Shown here: positions 56,397-63,620 of the stretch, piece by piece | How the letters are laid out: the number at the start of each line of letters is the position of its first letter | Position numbering within the stretch: the stretch's first letter is position 1 | Assembly (NCBI GenBank): GCA_016795545.1 | Contig: JAEUGX010000068.1 | Location: forward strand, 1 to 64,000 | DNA length: 64,000 nt | Direction of reading: 5' to 3' | Source: Opitutaceae bacterium | GTDB taxonomy: Bacteria > Verrucomicrobiota > Verrucomicrobiia > Opitutales > Opitutaceae | The notes under the pieces: model-generated | Databases searched by the model: none | Seen by the model: only the letters and a program-made list of their open reading frames with translations | Told to the model about the DNA's origin: nothing | Translations under genes and position numbers: made by a program

Positions 56397-57146
56397 ATGG
56401 ACATCAACTCAGACATCGCCTACGACTACATCCGAAAGCGGATTCTGAATGGGGAGTATTCCCCAGGGCAGGCGTTGATGGCGAAGTCGCTCGCGGCGGA
56501 ATTGCGTTTAAGTCCCACTCCGGTGCGTGACGCATTGCGGCAGTTGGAAGCCGACGGCTTGGTGACGATCAAGGCGCGGCTGGGTGCGAGCGTGAACACG
56601 ATGGACCTGAAGGAATTTCAGGACTTGTGCGAATTGCGGCTCATCCTGGAGTCGCACACTGCGGGTTTGGCGGCAATGCGTCGCACGGACAGCGATCTGC
56701 GAGGTATTTGGCTGGGTCTGGAAGCGATGACACGCCTGACCGCCGAGCTCGAAACCGCGGCGAAAGAACAGCCGTTATTCCACGAGCTGGAGAATGCGGA
56801 TGTGCGTTTCCACCTGGCGATCATCAGCGCGGCGCGCAATGACATGATTCGGAAGCAGATTCTCCGGCTGCACCTGATCAACCGTCTGGTCCCGGGCATC
56901 GGCATCAAGGGACCGGAGGACGTGGATCCGGATTCTCCGGCGGAACGGGCAAAGCGCAATGCACATCGCCGAGAGGTGCTGGTGGAGCATCGGACGATTT
57001 ACGATGCGATCGAGCGGCGCGACGTCGAAGGCGCCAGCAAGGCGATGAAGAAGAGTCTCGAGGGCATGTTCGACCTGCATATCCGGGCCATTGCCCACGC
57101 CGAGCAGGACTCGATGGCCAAGGAATACTCGGTCCAGAAATCGTAG
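56397..57146 (+). CDS. GntR-family regulator, FCD (FadR) subgroup
   Basis: 249 residues. Winged helix 5-75: IRKRILNGEYSPGQALMAKSLAAEL, RLSPTPVRDALRQLEADGLV, then LGASVNTMDLKEFQDLCELRLILE as linker into the FCD domain. The FCD metal/ligand region is in NADVRFHLAIISAARND (Asp, His) and HRTIYDAIERRDVEGASKAM (His). Ligands of this group are often organic acids or sugar acids. Divergent from the TonB receptor; likely controls it. Its gene has less GC-biased codons than its neighbours. Confidence 0.9.
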   Translation: MDINSDIAYDYIRKRILNGEYSPGQALMAKSLAAELRLSPTPVRDALRQLEADGLVTIKARLGASVNTMDLKEFQDLCELRLILESHTAGLAAMRRTDSDLRGIWLGLEAMTRLTAELETAAKEQPLFHELENADVRFHLAIISAARNDMIRKQILRLHLINRLVPGIGIKGPEDVDPDSPAERAKRNAHRREVLVEHRTIYDAIERRDVEGASKAMKKSLEGMFDLHIRAIAHAEQDSMAKEYSVQKS

Positions 57147-57192
57147 GACCGGACAGGGGCGACTTCGGCGACCGGCGCCGTGGCGACGCCTC

Positions 57193-58260
57193 TTACTGAT
57201 AGCCAAAGTACTTGCAGACCTTCTCGGTCGCGTAGCCGATCAGGCCGCACACCGGGAGCGTGAAGACCCAGGCCCAAAGGATGCGTTCCACCACGCCCCA
57301 CTTGACGGCCCCGAAGCGCTTCACCGCGCCAACACCCATGATCGAGGTTGAGATAGCGTGGGTGGTCGAAAGCGGAATGCCGAGGGTGGAGGCCACATGG
57401 ATGATGACCGCGGCGGTTGTTTCCGCGGCGAAGCCATGGACCGGCTGGAGCCGGACCATCTTATGTCCCATGGTACGAATGATGCGCCAGCCGCCCGCCG
57501 CGGTGCCGGCGGCCATCACGATCGCGCAGGTGATGATGAGCCAGCGATCGACTTTGAATTCGGGGGTGTGCAGGAAGGCGGCCCAGGCCGGCAGATTGTC
57601 GAACGCACCGCTGTTGGTGCCAGTGAAGAGCGCCAGCGCGATGATTCCCATTGTCTTCTGGGCATCGTTGGAACCGTGGCTATGAGCCATCAGTCCGGCA
57701 CTGACCAACTGCAGCTTGCCGAAGACGCCGTTCACCACGCGCGGGGTAAGCCGGTGGATGAAGATCGTCAGCAGAAACATCAGGAAGGCGCCCCCGAAGA
57801 ATCCGATGAGCGGCGAGGTAAACATGGGCAAGACGACTTTCGGCCAGAGGCCAGCGGCTGCGCCTTTGGCGTCGGTGGTGGCCCAGTGAAGGACGTTCCA
57901 ATCGCCGTTGGCGGAGGCGACTGCGGCGCCGCAGAGTCCGCCGATCAGAGCGTGGCTGGAACTGGACGGCAGGCCCAGCCACCAGGTGATGAGATTCCAG
58001 ATGATCGCGCCCATCAGGCCGGAGAAGATGGTGACCATGGTCACGACCTCGGTGTCCACCAGCCCTTTGCCGATGGTGCTGGCGACTGCGGTGCCCATGA
58101 GAGCTCCGATCAGATTGAAGATCGCGGCGAGGGCGATGGCCTGGCGCGGCGTGAGGACTTTCGTCGAAACGACCGTCGCGATGGCGTTGGCGGCGTCGTG
58201 GAAGCCGTTGATGTACTCGAAGACCAGCGCCGTGACGAGGACGATCAGGAATATGGTCAT
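57193..58260 (-). CDS. pit: Low-affinity inorganic phosphate transporter, PiT family
   Basis: 355 residues with about ten membrane helices and two PiT signature blocks: EYINGFHDAANAIATVVSTKVLTP near the N-terminus and AGLMAHSHGSNDAQKTMGIIALAL in the second half. SSSHALIGGLCGAAV and PLSTTHAISTSIMGVG are the related internal repeat. A cation-coupled Pi importer. The DUF47 gene lies 31 bp upstream on the same strand, a standard pairing. Confidence 0.95.
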   Translation of the reverse strand: MTIFLIVLVTALVFEYINGFHDAANAIATVVSTKVLTPRQAIALAAIFNLIGALMGTAVASTIGKGLVDTEVVTMVTIFSGLMGAIIWNLITWWLGLPSSSSHALIGGLCGAAVASANGDWNVLHWATTDAKGAAAGLWPKVVLPMFTSPLIGFFGGAFLMFLLTIFIHRLTPRVVNGVFGKLQLVSAGLMAHSHGSNDAQKTMGIIALALFTGTNSGAFDNLPAWAAFLHTPEFKVDRWLIITCAIVMAAGTAAGGWRIIRTMGHKMVRLQPVHGFAAETTAAVIIHVASTLGIPLSTTHAISTSIMGVGAVKRFGAVKWGVVERILWAWVFTLPVCGLIGYATEKVCKYFGYQ

Positions 58261-58291
58261 GGGACTCGGCGTCGGAAGGCGGCGGGCGGCG

Positions 58292-58927
58292 TCACGAGTA
58301 CTTCAGCATGATATGGAAAACGACCTGGCCGGCGTCCCGAGCCCTGTCGATAGCGGTTTCGACGAGATCGTAGAGTTCCATGAGGATGACGACTTCCTTG
58401 GCGTCGTAGGGTCCGTTGTAGAGATCCTTGACCAGGGCGAGCATGACCTTGTCCGCTTCGCCTTCCGCAAACTGCAGCCGGTTGTTGGCATCCTGGATCC
58501 GGTCGACCTGGGTGCCGACCCGCAGCTGCTTGACCATGAATACGACGGATTCGACCGCCTCCTCCAGCAGCACGACCTGGCGCTGGAGGCTGTCACGGGG
58601 CACGCGCGCCGGACAGATCGTGAGGCGCTCCACGATCTTCTCGACCGTCTTGGGTATGCGGTAGAGGGCGTTGGACAACGCCTCGATGTCCTCGCGTTCG
58701 AAAGGGGTCACGAAAGTCTTGCACAGCTCCTCGTTGATCTGCCGGGTGATGCGCTTGTCCTTGCGGCGGGTCTGGATGATGTCGTGGATGCTCGAAGCCT
58801 GGGTGGCGCTCTCATGACTGAGAATCTTGGCCAGCAGTCCGGCGCTGACGCGCGCCTCCTCCGCGCTCGCTTCCAGCAGGTCGTAGAACTTCTCCTCCTT
58901 GCCCAGCAGTTTTTTGAAGGAAATCAT
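58292..58927 (-). CDS. DUF47 family protein (PhoU-like partner of Pit)
   Basis: 211 residues from ATG 58927 (MISFKKLLGKEEKFYDLLEA). All-helical PhoU-like: SAGLLAKILSHESATQASSIH, DIIQTRRKDKRITRQINEEL, FVTPFEREDIEALSNAL, ending VVILMELYDLVETAIDRARDAG. DUF47 proteins regulate PiT transporters encoded next to them. A longer in-frame reading to 59149 is possible but exceeds the family length. Confidence 0.92.
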   Translation of the reverse strand: MISFKKLLGKEEKFYDLLEASAEEARVSAGLLAKILSHESATQASSIHDIIQTRRKDKRITRQINEELCKTFVTPFEREDIEALSNALYRIPKTVEKIVERLTICPARVPRDSLQRQVVLLEEAVESVVFMVKQLRVGTQVDRIQDANNRLQFAEGEADKVMLALVKDLYNGPYDAKEVVILMELYDLVETAIDRARDAGQVVFHIMLKYS

Positions 58928-59191
58928 GTCCAGACCCGATACTGGAAGACCGCAGGGAGGCGAGGCGATATTTACAAAAGTGACGAATCGCCGTGAAGCC
59001 TCGCGGCCAAGGCGGGTCCGCTCCTCCGAAAGCTCGGACTGCAACGCGCTGCGCTCGCGGGCCGTAGGTTTACGAGCCAGGGCCTGGAGCTCGCCAGGTG
59101 GGCGGTCCTGCCCAAATGCGGAAGCGGAAAAACCGTGCAAGCGCGTCATTTCGCGTCATTGGCGGGCCCACCGCAACCCTTGCCACTGGGT
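58928..59191. other. Intergenic stretch without recognised feature
   Basis: About 264 bp between the DUF47 start and the tandem-repeat copy. A GTCAC half-site occurs on the minus strand (plus-strand GTGAC just after position 58980), but no second half-site stands 11 bp away, so no Pho box is called. Nothing else was seen. Confidence 0.4.
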
Positions 59192-59268
59192 CGTCGGATC
59201 GAATCATCGGTTTGGCCGACCTAGGTGCGGCCAGATTCCAAGCAGACCAGGATGTAAACGAAATACAT
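59192..59268 (-). pseudogene. GIY-YIG endonuclease remnant (partial duplicate)
   Basis: The first 15 codons from ATG 59268 encode the same residues as the intact gene (MYFVYILVCLESGRT). The next codon is TAG where the intact gene has TAT, the Tyr of the YIG motif. Similarity to the intact copy ends at 59192, about 26 codons in. Too short and disrupted to make a nuclease. Confidence 0.8.
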
Positions 59269-59328
59269 GCATGGCCCGGGTAAAAATGGGGCGACCAACG
59301 GGATTCGAACCCGCGACCCCAAGATCCA
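59192..59328. repeat. Tandem repeat copy B (137 bp): tRNA-His 3' part plus GIY-YIG 5' part
   Basis: Copy B is 59192-59328 and matches copy A (59547-59683) at an offset of exactly 355 bp, with five mismatches in 137 positions. Read on the minus strand the unit runs from the 3' strand of the anticodon arm of tRNA-His through CCA, the 18-bp gap and the first codons of the GIY-YIG gene. The period equals one GIY-YIG gene plus the tRNA part. Confidence 0.9.
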
Positions 59329-59356
59329 TTCTGCTGGCCAGCAGAATGCTCTAACC
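59287..59356 (-). pseudogene. tRNA-His remnant with palindrome in place of the anticodon arm
   Basis: Read on the minus strand: GGTTAGAGC (as in the tRNA-His D-arm, 59356-59348), then a perfect 20-bp palindrome ATTCTGCTGGCCAGCAGAAT (59347-59328) where the tRNA has nine bases, then variable loop, T-arm and acceptor 3' strand identical to tRNA-His, ending in CCA (59287). There is no matching acceptor 5' strand, so no functional tRNA. The GIY-YIG stop codon (59351-59353) lies inside the GGTTAGAGC part. Confidence 0.75.
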
Positions 59357-59623
59357 TAATCCGAACCAAGCCTTGAGTTCGGTACGAACAAGCTCGCATT
59401 TCCGGCGATGGCCGACCCCCGCTTTGAAGAAACGTTCACGTTGGATTGCTTCGGTGCGTGTCCCGAAGGCCTCCCAGTGAATGACCACGGGCGCCAAGAG
59501 GCGCTCACGCGTGGTACGCGTCGATCCCTCCCGGTGCAGGCGGAAACGTCGGATCAAGTTATCGGTTTGGCCGACATAGGTGCGGCCAGATTCCAAGCAG
59601 ACCAGGATGTAAACGAAATACAT
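59351..59623 (-). CDS. GIY-YIG nuclease family protein directly downstream of tRNA-His
   Basis: 90 residues from ATG 59623, 18 bp after the tRNA CCA. GIY-type strand MYFVYILVCLESG, YIG-type TYVGQTDN (Tyr 16), conserved Arg in LIRRFRLHREG, and catalytic Glu in RTEAIQRERFFKAGVG. It is the UPF0213/YhbQ-like single-domain type, and resembles small nucleases found beside tRNAs. It ends inside a second, partial tRNA sequence. Expression may come from the tRNA transcript. Confidence 0.85.
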   Translation of the reverse strand: MYFVYILVCLESGRTYVGQTDNLIRRFRLHREGSTRTTRERLLAPVVIHWEAFGTRTEAIQRERFFKAGVGHRRKCELVRTELKAWFGLG

Positions 59624-59683
59624 GCGTGGCCCGGGTAAAAATGGGGCGACCAACGGGATTCGAACCCGCGACCCCAAGATCCA
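59547..59683. repeat. Tandem repeat copy A (137 bp)
   Basis: The intact partner of copy B (59192-59328): it covers the 3' part of the functional tRNA-His and the first codons of the working GIY-YIG gene. The five differences include the TAT/TAG change in the YIG motif and one base in the tRNA-gene gap. Confidence 0.9.
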
Positions 59684-59719
59684 CAATCTTGTGCTCTAAC
59701 CAACTGAGCTATGGTCGCC
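59642..59719 (-). tRNA. tRNA-His (anticodon GTG), CCA encoded
   Basis: Minus strand, complete cloverleaf. Acceptor GCGACCA pairs with TGGTCGC; a G stands at position -1 (59719) opposite C73, the hallmark of tRNA-His. D-arm GCTCAGTTGGTTAGAGC, anticodon arm CAAGA TTGTGGA TCTTG with anticodon GTG, T-arm GCGGGTTCGAATCCCGT. CCA is encoded (59642-59644). Confidence 0.97.
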
Positions 59720-59898
59720 GTAAAATGAGGAGCGGGGAACATCCCCATCGTCTTGGCAGCTGTCAACCTTTCTCCCTTCATTCTGGTGACGAGGCTATTC
59801 GGGCGTTGAGGACTGCTGGCGGGGAGGTCTCGGGGGGGCGCGGGGGCCTCCTTGGATTTGCCAACGTTGAGGTTTTGCAGTGATAATTGGGGATCGCG

Positions 59899-60678
59899 AT
59901 GAAGAAGATGCGTTTATTGACCTTCAATATTGCCCATGCCCGCGGAGTCCTGCCGGTGCATCAGGGTCTGAGGTCCGTCGCGCGCATCCGGCAGGTGCTG
60001 TTCCGAATCGCCAACCTGATCCGCCGGCTGGATGTGGACATCGTGGCGCTCCAGGAGATCGATGAACATTCGGGCTGGAATGGTCGGTTTAATCATCTCG
60101 CTTTCCTGAGCGAGCATTGCGGCTTGGTGCATACGGCCATCGGCCTGACAAATCAGCGGGCGGGTCAATACCCTTTGAATTACGGCAACGCGATCCTGTC
60201 GCGCTGGCCGATCCTGCATTCAGAGGCGGTGGCTTTCGGCCGGCGGCCGCTTGGAGAGAAGGGTTTTCTGTTCGTTGAAACCGAGATTGCTCACGGCCGG
60301 AGGCTGCCGCTGGTGAACCTTCATTTGCATCACCATTCCCGCAAGCAGCGCCTGATTCAGGCGGACCATGTGATGCGCTTTGTTTCTGAGAGCCGTGGAC
60401 GCCGGGCGCACTTGTGGGCGGCGCCGCCCATATTTTGCGGCGACTTCAACAATCCGGCGCATCAGCCGGACGCCACGGCGATGCTGCTGGGCTTTTGTGA
60501 GCAGCATAACAACTACACGCTTCTCCCCAAAGTGGGTCGTACTTTCCCGTCGGCTTTGCCGGCCCGGGCTCTCGACTACGCGCTGCTGCCCCAGGAATGC
60601 GTGGTGAATCACGCGGAAGTTGTCCGGGCCTTCCTCTCGGACCACCGGCCCGTCTTGGTCGAGTTTTCGCTCGTATGA
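59899..60678 (+). CDS. Endonuclease/exonuclease/phosphatase family hydrolase
   Basis: 259 residues from ATG 59899. EEP-fold motifs in order: LLTFNIAHARG, VDIVALQEID (metal Glu), YGNAILSRWPI, LPLVNLHLHHH (His), IFCGDFNNPAHQP (D-x-N), ALDYALLP and LSDHRPVLVEF with the catalytic Asp-His. No signal peptide. Substrate unknown; phosphodiester or lipid-phosphate substrates occur in the family. It follows tRNA-His by 180 bp on the other strand. Confidence 0.88.
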   Translation: MKKMRLLTFNIAHARGVLPVHQGLRSVARIRQVLFRIANLIRRLDVDIVALQEIDEHSGWNGRFNHLAFLSEHCGLVHTAIGLTNQRAGQYPLNYGNAILSRWPILHSEAVAFGRRPLGEKGFLFVETEIAHGRRLPLVNLHLHHHSRKQRLIQADHVMRFVSESRGRRAHLWAAPPIFCGDFNNPAHQPDATAMLLGFCEQHNNYTLLPKVGRTFPSALPARALDYALLPQECVVNHAEVVRAFLSDHRPVLVEFSLV

Positions 60679-60739
60679 CCCTGCGCTTGTAGTTTTCGCT
60701 CGACCCCCGCGGTCGGGCTTTCGAACCTCGTACCTCCCC

Positions 60740-61537
60740 ATGGATCGCATCGCCCAAGCCTTTGCCAAGACCCGGCGCGAGAAACGCGCGGCGTTCGTGG
60801 CTTATCTCTGTGCCGGGGATCCGGATTTCGACACGTCGCTGGCGGCGTGCCGGGCCGTGATTGATGCGGGGGCCGACGTGCTGGAGCTGGGCGTGCCTTT
60901 CTCCGACCCCCTGGCGGATGGTTTGACCAACCAGCTTGCGGCCCAGCGGGCCCTGGATAGCGGCATGACGGCGGCCAAGGTGTTCGAGTTGGTCCGCCGG
61001 ATTCGCGAAAAGAGCCAGGTGCCGATCATCTTCTACACCTATTACAACCTGGTGTTCTCGAACGGGGTAGACCGCTACGTCCAGGCCGCCAAGGAAGCGG
61101 GGGTGGATGGCATGCTGACGCTCGACCTGCCGCCCGAGGAGGCTGGCGAAGTGCAGACCGCGTGCACCCGCCACGGGCTGAAGACGGTTTTTATCGTGGC
61201 GCCCACGACGCCGGCCGGCCGCCTGGCGCGCATCGGGGCGGCGGCGACGGGATTCATCTATTATGTCTCGCGCGAGGGCGTCACGGGGGTGCGCGACCAG
61301 GTCGCGGCCAATGTCCCCGAGGCGGTCGCCCGCATTCGCGAGCACACGTCGCTGCCGGTCGCGGTCGGCTTCGGCATCTCCACGCCGGAGCAGGTGCGGC
61401 AGGTCGCGCGCTCGGCGGACGGGGTCGTGGTCGGCAGCGCGCTGGTCAACGTCATCAAGGAAAACCTCGGCAACCGCGCCGGCCTGCCCGCGCGGCTGCG
61501 CATCGTGGCCGCGGAACTGGCTGCCGGGGTGGCCTGA
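60740..61537 (+). CDS. trpA: Tryptophan synthase alpha subunit
   Basis: 265 residues from ATG 60740. The TIM barrel has catalytic Glu 49 (DVLELGVPFSDPLADG) and Asp 60, flexible loop 2 in IFYTYYNLVFSNGVDRY, loop 6 in GFIYYVSREGVTG and phosphate-binding VGFGISTPEQV, VVGSALVNVI. It makes indole from indole-3-glycerol phosphate. No trpB is next to it, so the trp genes are dispersed. The stop is adjacent to the next gene's start. Confidence 0.95.
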   Translation: MDRIAQAFAKTRREKRAAFVAYLCAGDPDFDTSLAACRAVIDAGADVLELGVPFSDPLADGLTNQLAAQRALDSGMTAAKVFELVRRIREKSQVPIIFYTYYNLVFSNGVDRYVQAAKEAGVDGMLTLDLPPEEAGEVQTACTRHGLKTVFIVAPTTPAGRLARIGAAATGFIYYVSREGVTGVRDQVAANVPEAVARIREHTSLPVAVGFGISTPEQVRQVARSADGVVVGSALVNVIKENLGNRAGLPARLRIVAAELAAGVA

Positions 61538-62479
61538 ATGCTCGCCATGTCCAAGGTACGCCGGATCCTGCTCATCGACGACGACCGTCTGCAGCAGCAC
61601 CTCATCCAGGGATTCGTGAAGAATTTCCGGAGCGGCACGTTTGAGATGGAGGGGGCGCAGACCTACGACGACGGGCTCAAGAAGCTCCTCAGCGGCCGCT
61701 ACTCGGTCTGCCTCCTGGACTACCGGCTCGATTCCCGCGACGGCCTGGAGCTGCTGCGGGCGGCCCGGATCGCCGGCTGCGAAACCCCGGTCATCATCCT
61801 GACCGCCGACGACAGCGAGGAAGTGGACCTGGCGGCCATGGAGGCCGGGGCGGTGGATTATCTCGTCAAGACGACCCTCAACCCGCGCCTGCTCGAGCGA
61901 TCGATCCGCTACGCCCTCAAGCTCGACGAGACGCTGGCGCAACTGCGGCAGCTGGCGCAGCGCGACGAGCTCACGCGGCTGCTGAACCGGCGCGAGTTCC
62001 AGCGCATCCTGGGCGAGGAATGGGACCGCAGCGTGCGGTTCAAGCGGCCGTTCGCGCTCGTCATGGTCGACATCGACCACTTCAAGCGCATCAACGACAC
62101 GCATGGCCACCAGGTCGGCGACGAGGTGCTGCGGCACGTCGCCAGCCTGCTCGCCGGCCAGGTGCGTACGGTCGATCGCGTGGCCCGCTACGGCGGCGAG
62201 GAGTTCGCCCTGATCATGGTCGAGACCGACCGGAAGACCGCCGCGGAGAACATCAAGCGGCTGGGCGTATTGCTGGCCGAGACGCCGTGCGTCGTGCCGA
62301 CGACCAATCTGACGATCGAGGTGACGCTCAGCGCCGGCGTGGCCTCGAGCCTCGAGGACGCGGGCAGCCCCAACGAGCTGGTGGCCGTGGCCGACAAGGC
62401 ATTGTACGCCGCCAAGGCCGGCGGCCGGAACCGGATCGTGATGGCGGACGGCACCGTGGTGCCGTTCAGCGCGAAATAA
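61538..62479 (+). CDS. Response regulator with GGDEF (diguanylate cyclase) domain
   Basis: 313 residues from ATG 61538, immediately after the trpA stop (ATG 61547 is also possible). The receiver domain has RILLIDDDRLQ, VCLLDYRLDSRDG (phospho-acceptor Asp) and VDYLVKTTLNP (Lys). A helical linker precedes GGDEF: LTRLLNRREFQRIL, VDIDHFKRINDTHGHQVGDEVL and the active-site RYGGEEFALI. The I-site RxxD was not looked for in detail. Makes c-di-GMP, a plausible regulator of the polysaccharide set at 13-18 kb (inferred). Confidence 0.93.
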   Translation: MLAMSKVRRILLIDDDRLQQHLIQGFVKNFRSGTFEMEGAQTYDDGLKKLLSGRYSVCLLDYRLDSRDGLELLRAARIAGCETPVIILTADDSEEVDLAAMEAGAVDYLVKTTLNPRLLERSIRYALKLDETLAQLRQLAQRDELTRLLNRREFQRILGEEWDRSVRFKRPFALVMVDIDHFKRINDTHGHQVGDEVLRHVASLLAGQVRTVDRVARYGGEEFALIMVETDRKTAAENIKRLGVLLAETPCVVPTTNLTIEVTLSAGVASSLEDAGSPNELVAVADKALYAAKAGGRNRIVMADGTVVPFSAK

Positions 62480-62508
62480 CGGGGTCGGCCCCTTACCGTC
62501 GGGGAAGG

Positions 62509-63384
62509 TCAGGCGGGCACCATGATCCGCAGGCTGGCGGGTTTCAGGCTGATTGCCACCCGGGCGGTGGTCGCGCGCGGCTCGCCGTCGACATGGATCC
62601 AGCCGGGCTTGGCGCGTTCGATCGTGAACCGGTCGGCGCTCAGCCGGGTGATGGCCTTGACCCGGTCGAACGAATCGGTGCCGAGCCGGTAAAGCATCCC
62701 GCAGGCGCCGAAAAAGCCCACGCGCGGCACGCTCACGAGCTCGAAACGGCCGTCGTCCGTCCGCGCCCCGGGCGCCACCCGCGCATCATTGCCGTACTGG
62801 TCGGAATTCATCACGGCCAGAGTGAACGCCCGCAGCCGCGTTTCGCCGCCAGGATGGCGGACGACCACGTCCTCCGCCTCGTGGGCAAAGAACGAAGGCA
62901 GCCCGACGCGGATGTAGCCGGCGAGCCCGCGCCGGGTCTGCCGACTGAAGCGCACCGCGATGTCGGCCTCGAAACCGATGCCCATGGCGTTGAAGAACGG
63001 AAAATCGTTGGCCAGACCCGTATCGATGGCCATCGGACGCCCCTGGAGCAGGAGGGCGAAGGCCTCGGGCCCGGCCCGCTTGATGCCGAGATGGCGGCCC
63101 AGGCCGTTGCCGGAGCCGCAAGGGATCAGCCCGAAAATGGCATCGGTCCCGACCAGGGCGGTGGCGACCTCGTTCATCGTCCCGTCACCCCCGATCGCGA
63201 CCACCAGGCCGCAGCCGTCGGCGACCGCCTGGGCCGCCAGTTCGGTGGCGTGACGAGGCCGCTCGGTCGAGACCACCTGGCCGTCGAGCCGGTGCCGTTC
63301 AATGAACTCCTGCGCGCGGATGCGCAGCTGAGGGTTGCGGCGGTTGCTGCCGGAATGGGGATTGAAGATGAACCGGACTTTCAA
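62509..63384 (-). CDS. Diacylglycerol/lipid kinase (YegS/DagK family)
   Basis: 291 residues. The catalytic motif GGDGTMNEVA stands at 65-74 (nucleotide-binding, Asp), preceded by FIFNPHSGSNRRN (N-terminal phosphate loop). The PCGSGNGLGRHLGI block and the C-terminal VDGEPRATT strand are standard. It phosphorylates diacylglycerol or a related lipid, which could recycle diacylglycerol made by the PlcP-like enzyme back to phosphatidate (inference). Convergent with the GGDEF gene by 29 bp. Confidence 0.9.
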   Translation of the reverse strand: MKVRFIFNPHSGSNRRNPQLRIRAQEFIERHRLDGQVVSTERPRHATELAAQAVADGCGLVVAIGGDGTMNEVATALVGTDAIFGLIPCGSGNGLGRHLGIKRAGPEAFALLLQGRPMAIDTGLANDFPFFNAMGIGFEADIAVRFSRQTRRGLAGYIRVGLPSFFAHEAEDVVVRHPGGETRLRAFTLAVMNSDQYGNDARVAPGARTDDGRFELVSVPRVGFFGACGMLYRLGTDSFDRVKAITRLSADRFTIERAKPGWIHVDGEPRATTARVAISLKPASLRIMVPA

Positions 63385-63620
63385 GGGGGAGGCATCCGAC
63401 CGGATGGCGCGTCAGCCCGCCGGAGGTCCGCTGGCGCGGCGCACCTTCCGCGGAGCCGGCCGCTCCGCCTCCGGGAGAACGCGCGGGACCGCAGAGGAAG
63501 GCATAGCTTTCAGCAGGCCACGGATCCCGGGTGATTGCACGGCTATTTCTGTGACGAATGGGCGACGGGGGGCGCGGATGCGCCAAATCGGGCTTTGCCG
63601 CCGGGGCCCGCCGTGGTTGC
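63385..63620. other. Divergent intergenic region without recognised feature
   Basis: 236 bp between the lipid kinase start and miaA. GC-rich; no promoter box, hairpin or RNA gene was identified. Confidence 0.4.

Noticed and set aside
58980..58995. Possible Pho box before DUF47-pit
   Set aside because: One GTCAC half-site on the minus strand, but the nearest similar half-site is not 11 bp away.
58928..59149. N-terminal extension of the DUF47 protein to ATG 59149
   Set aside because: Would exceed the family length by 74 residues, and the typical start MISFKKLLGK is at 58927.
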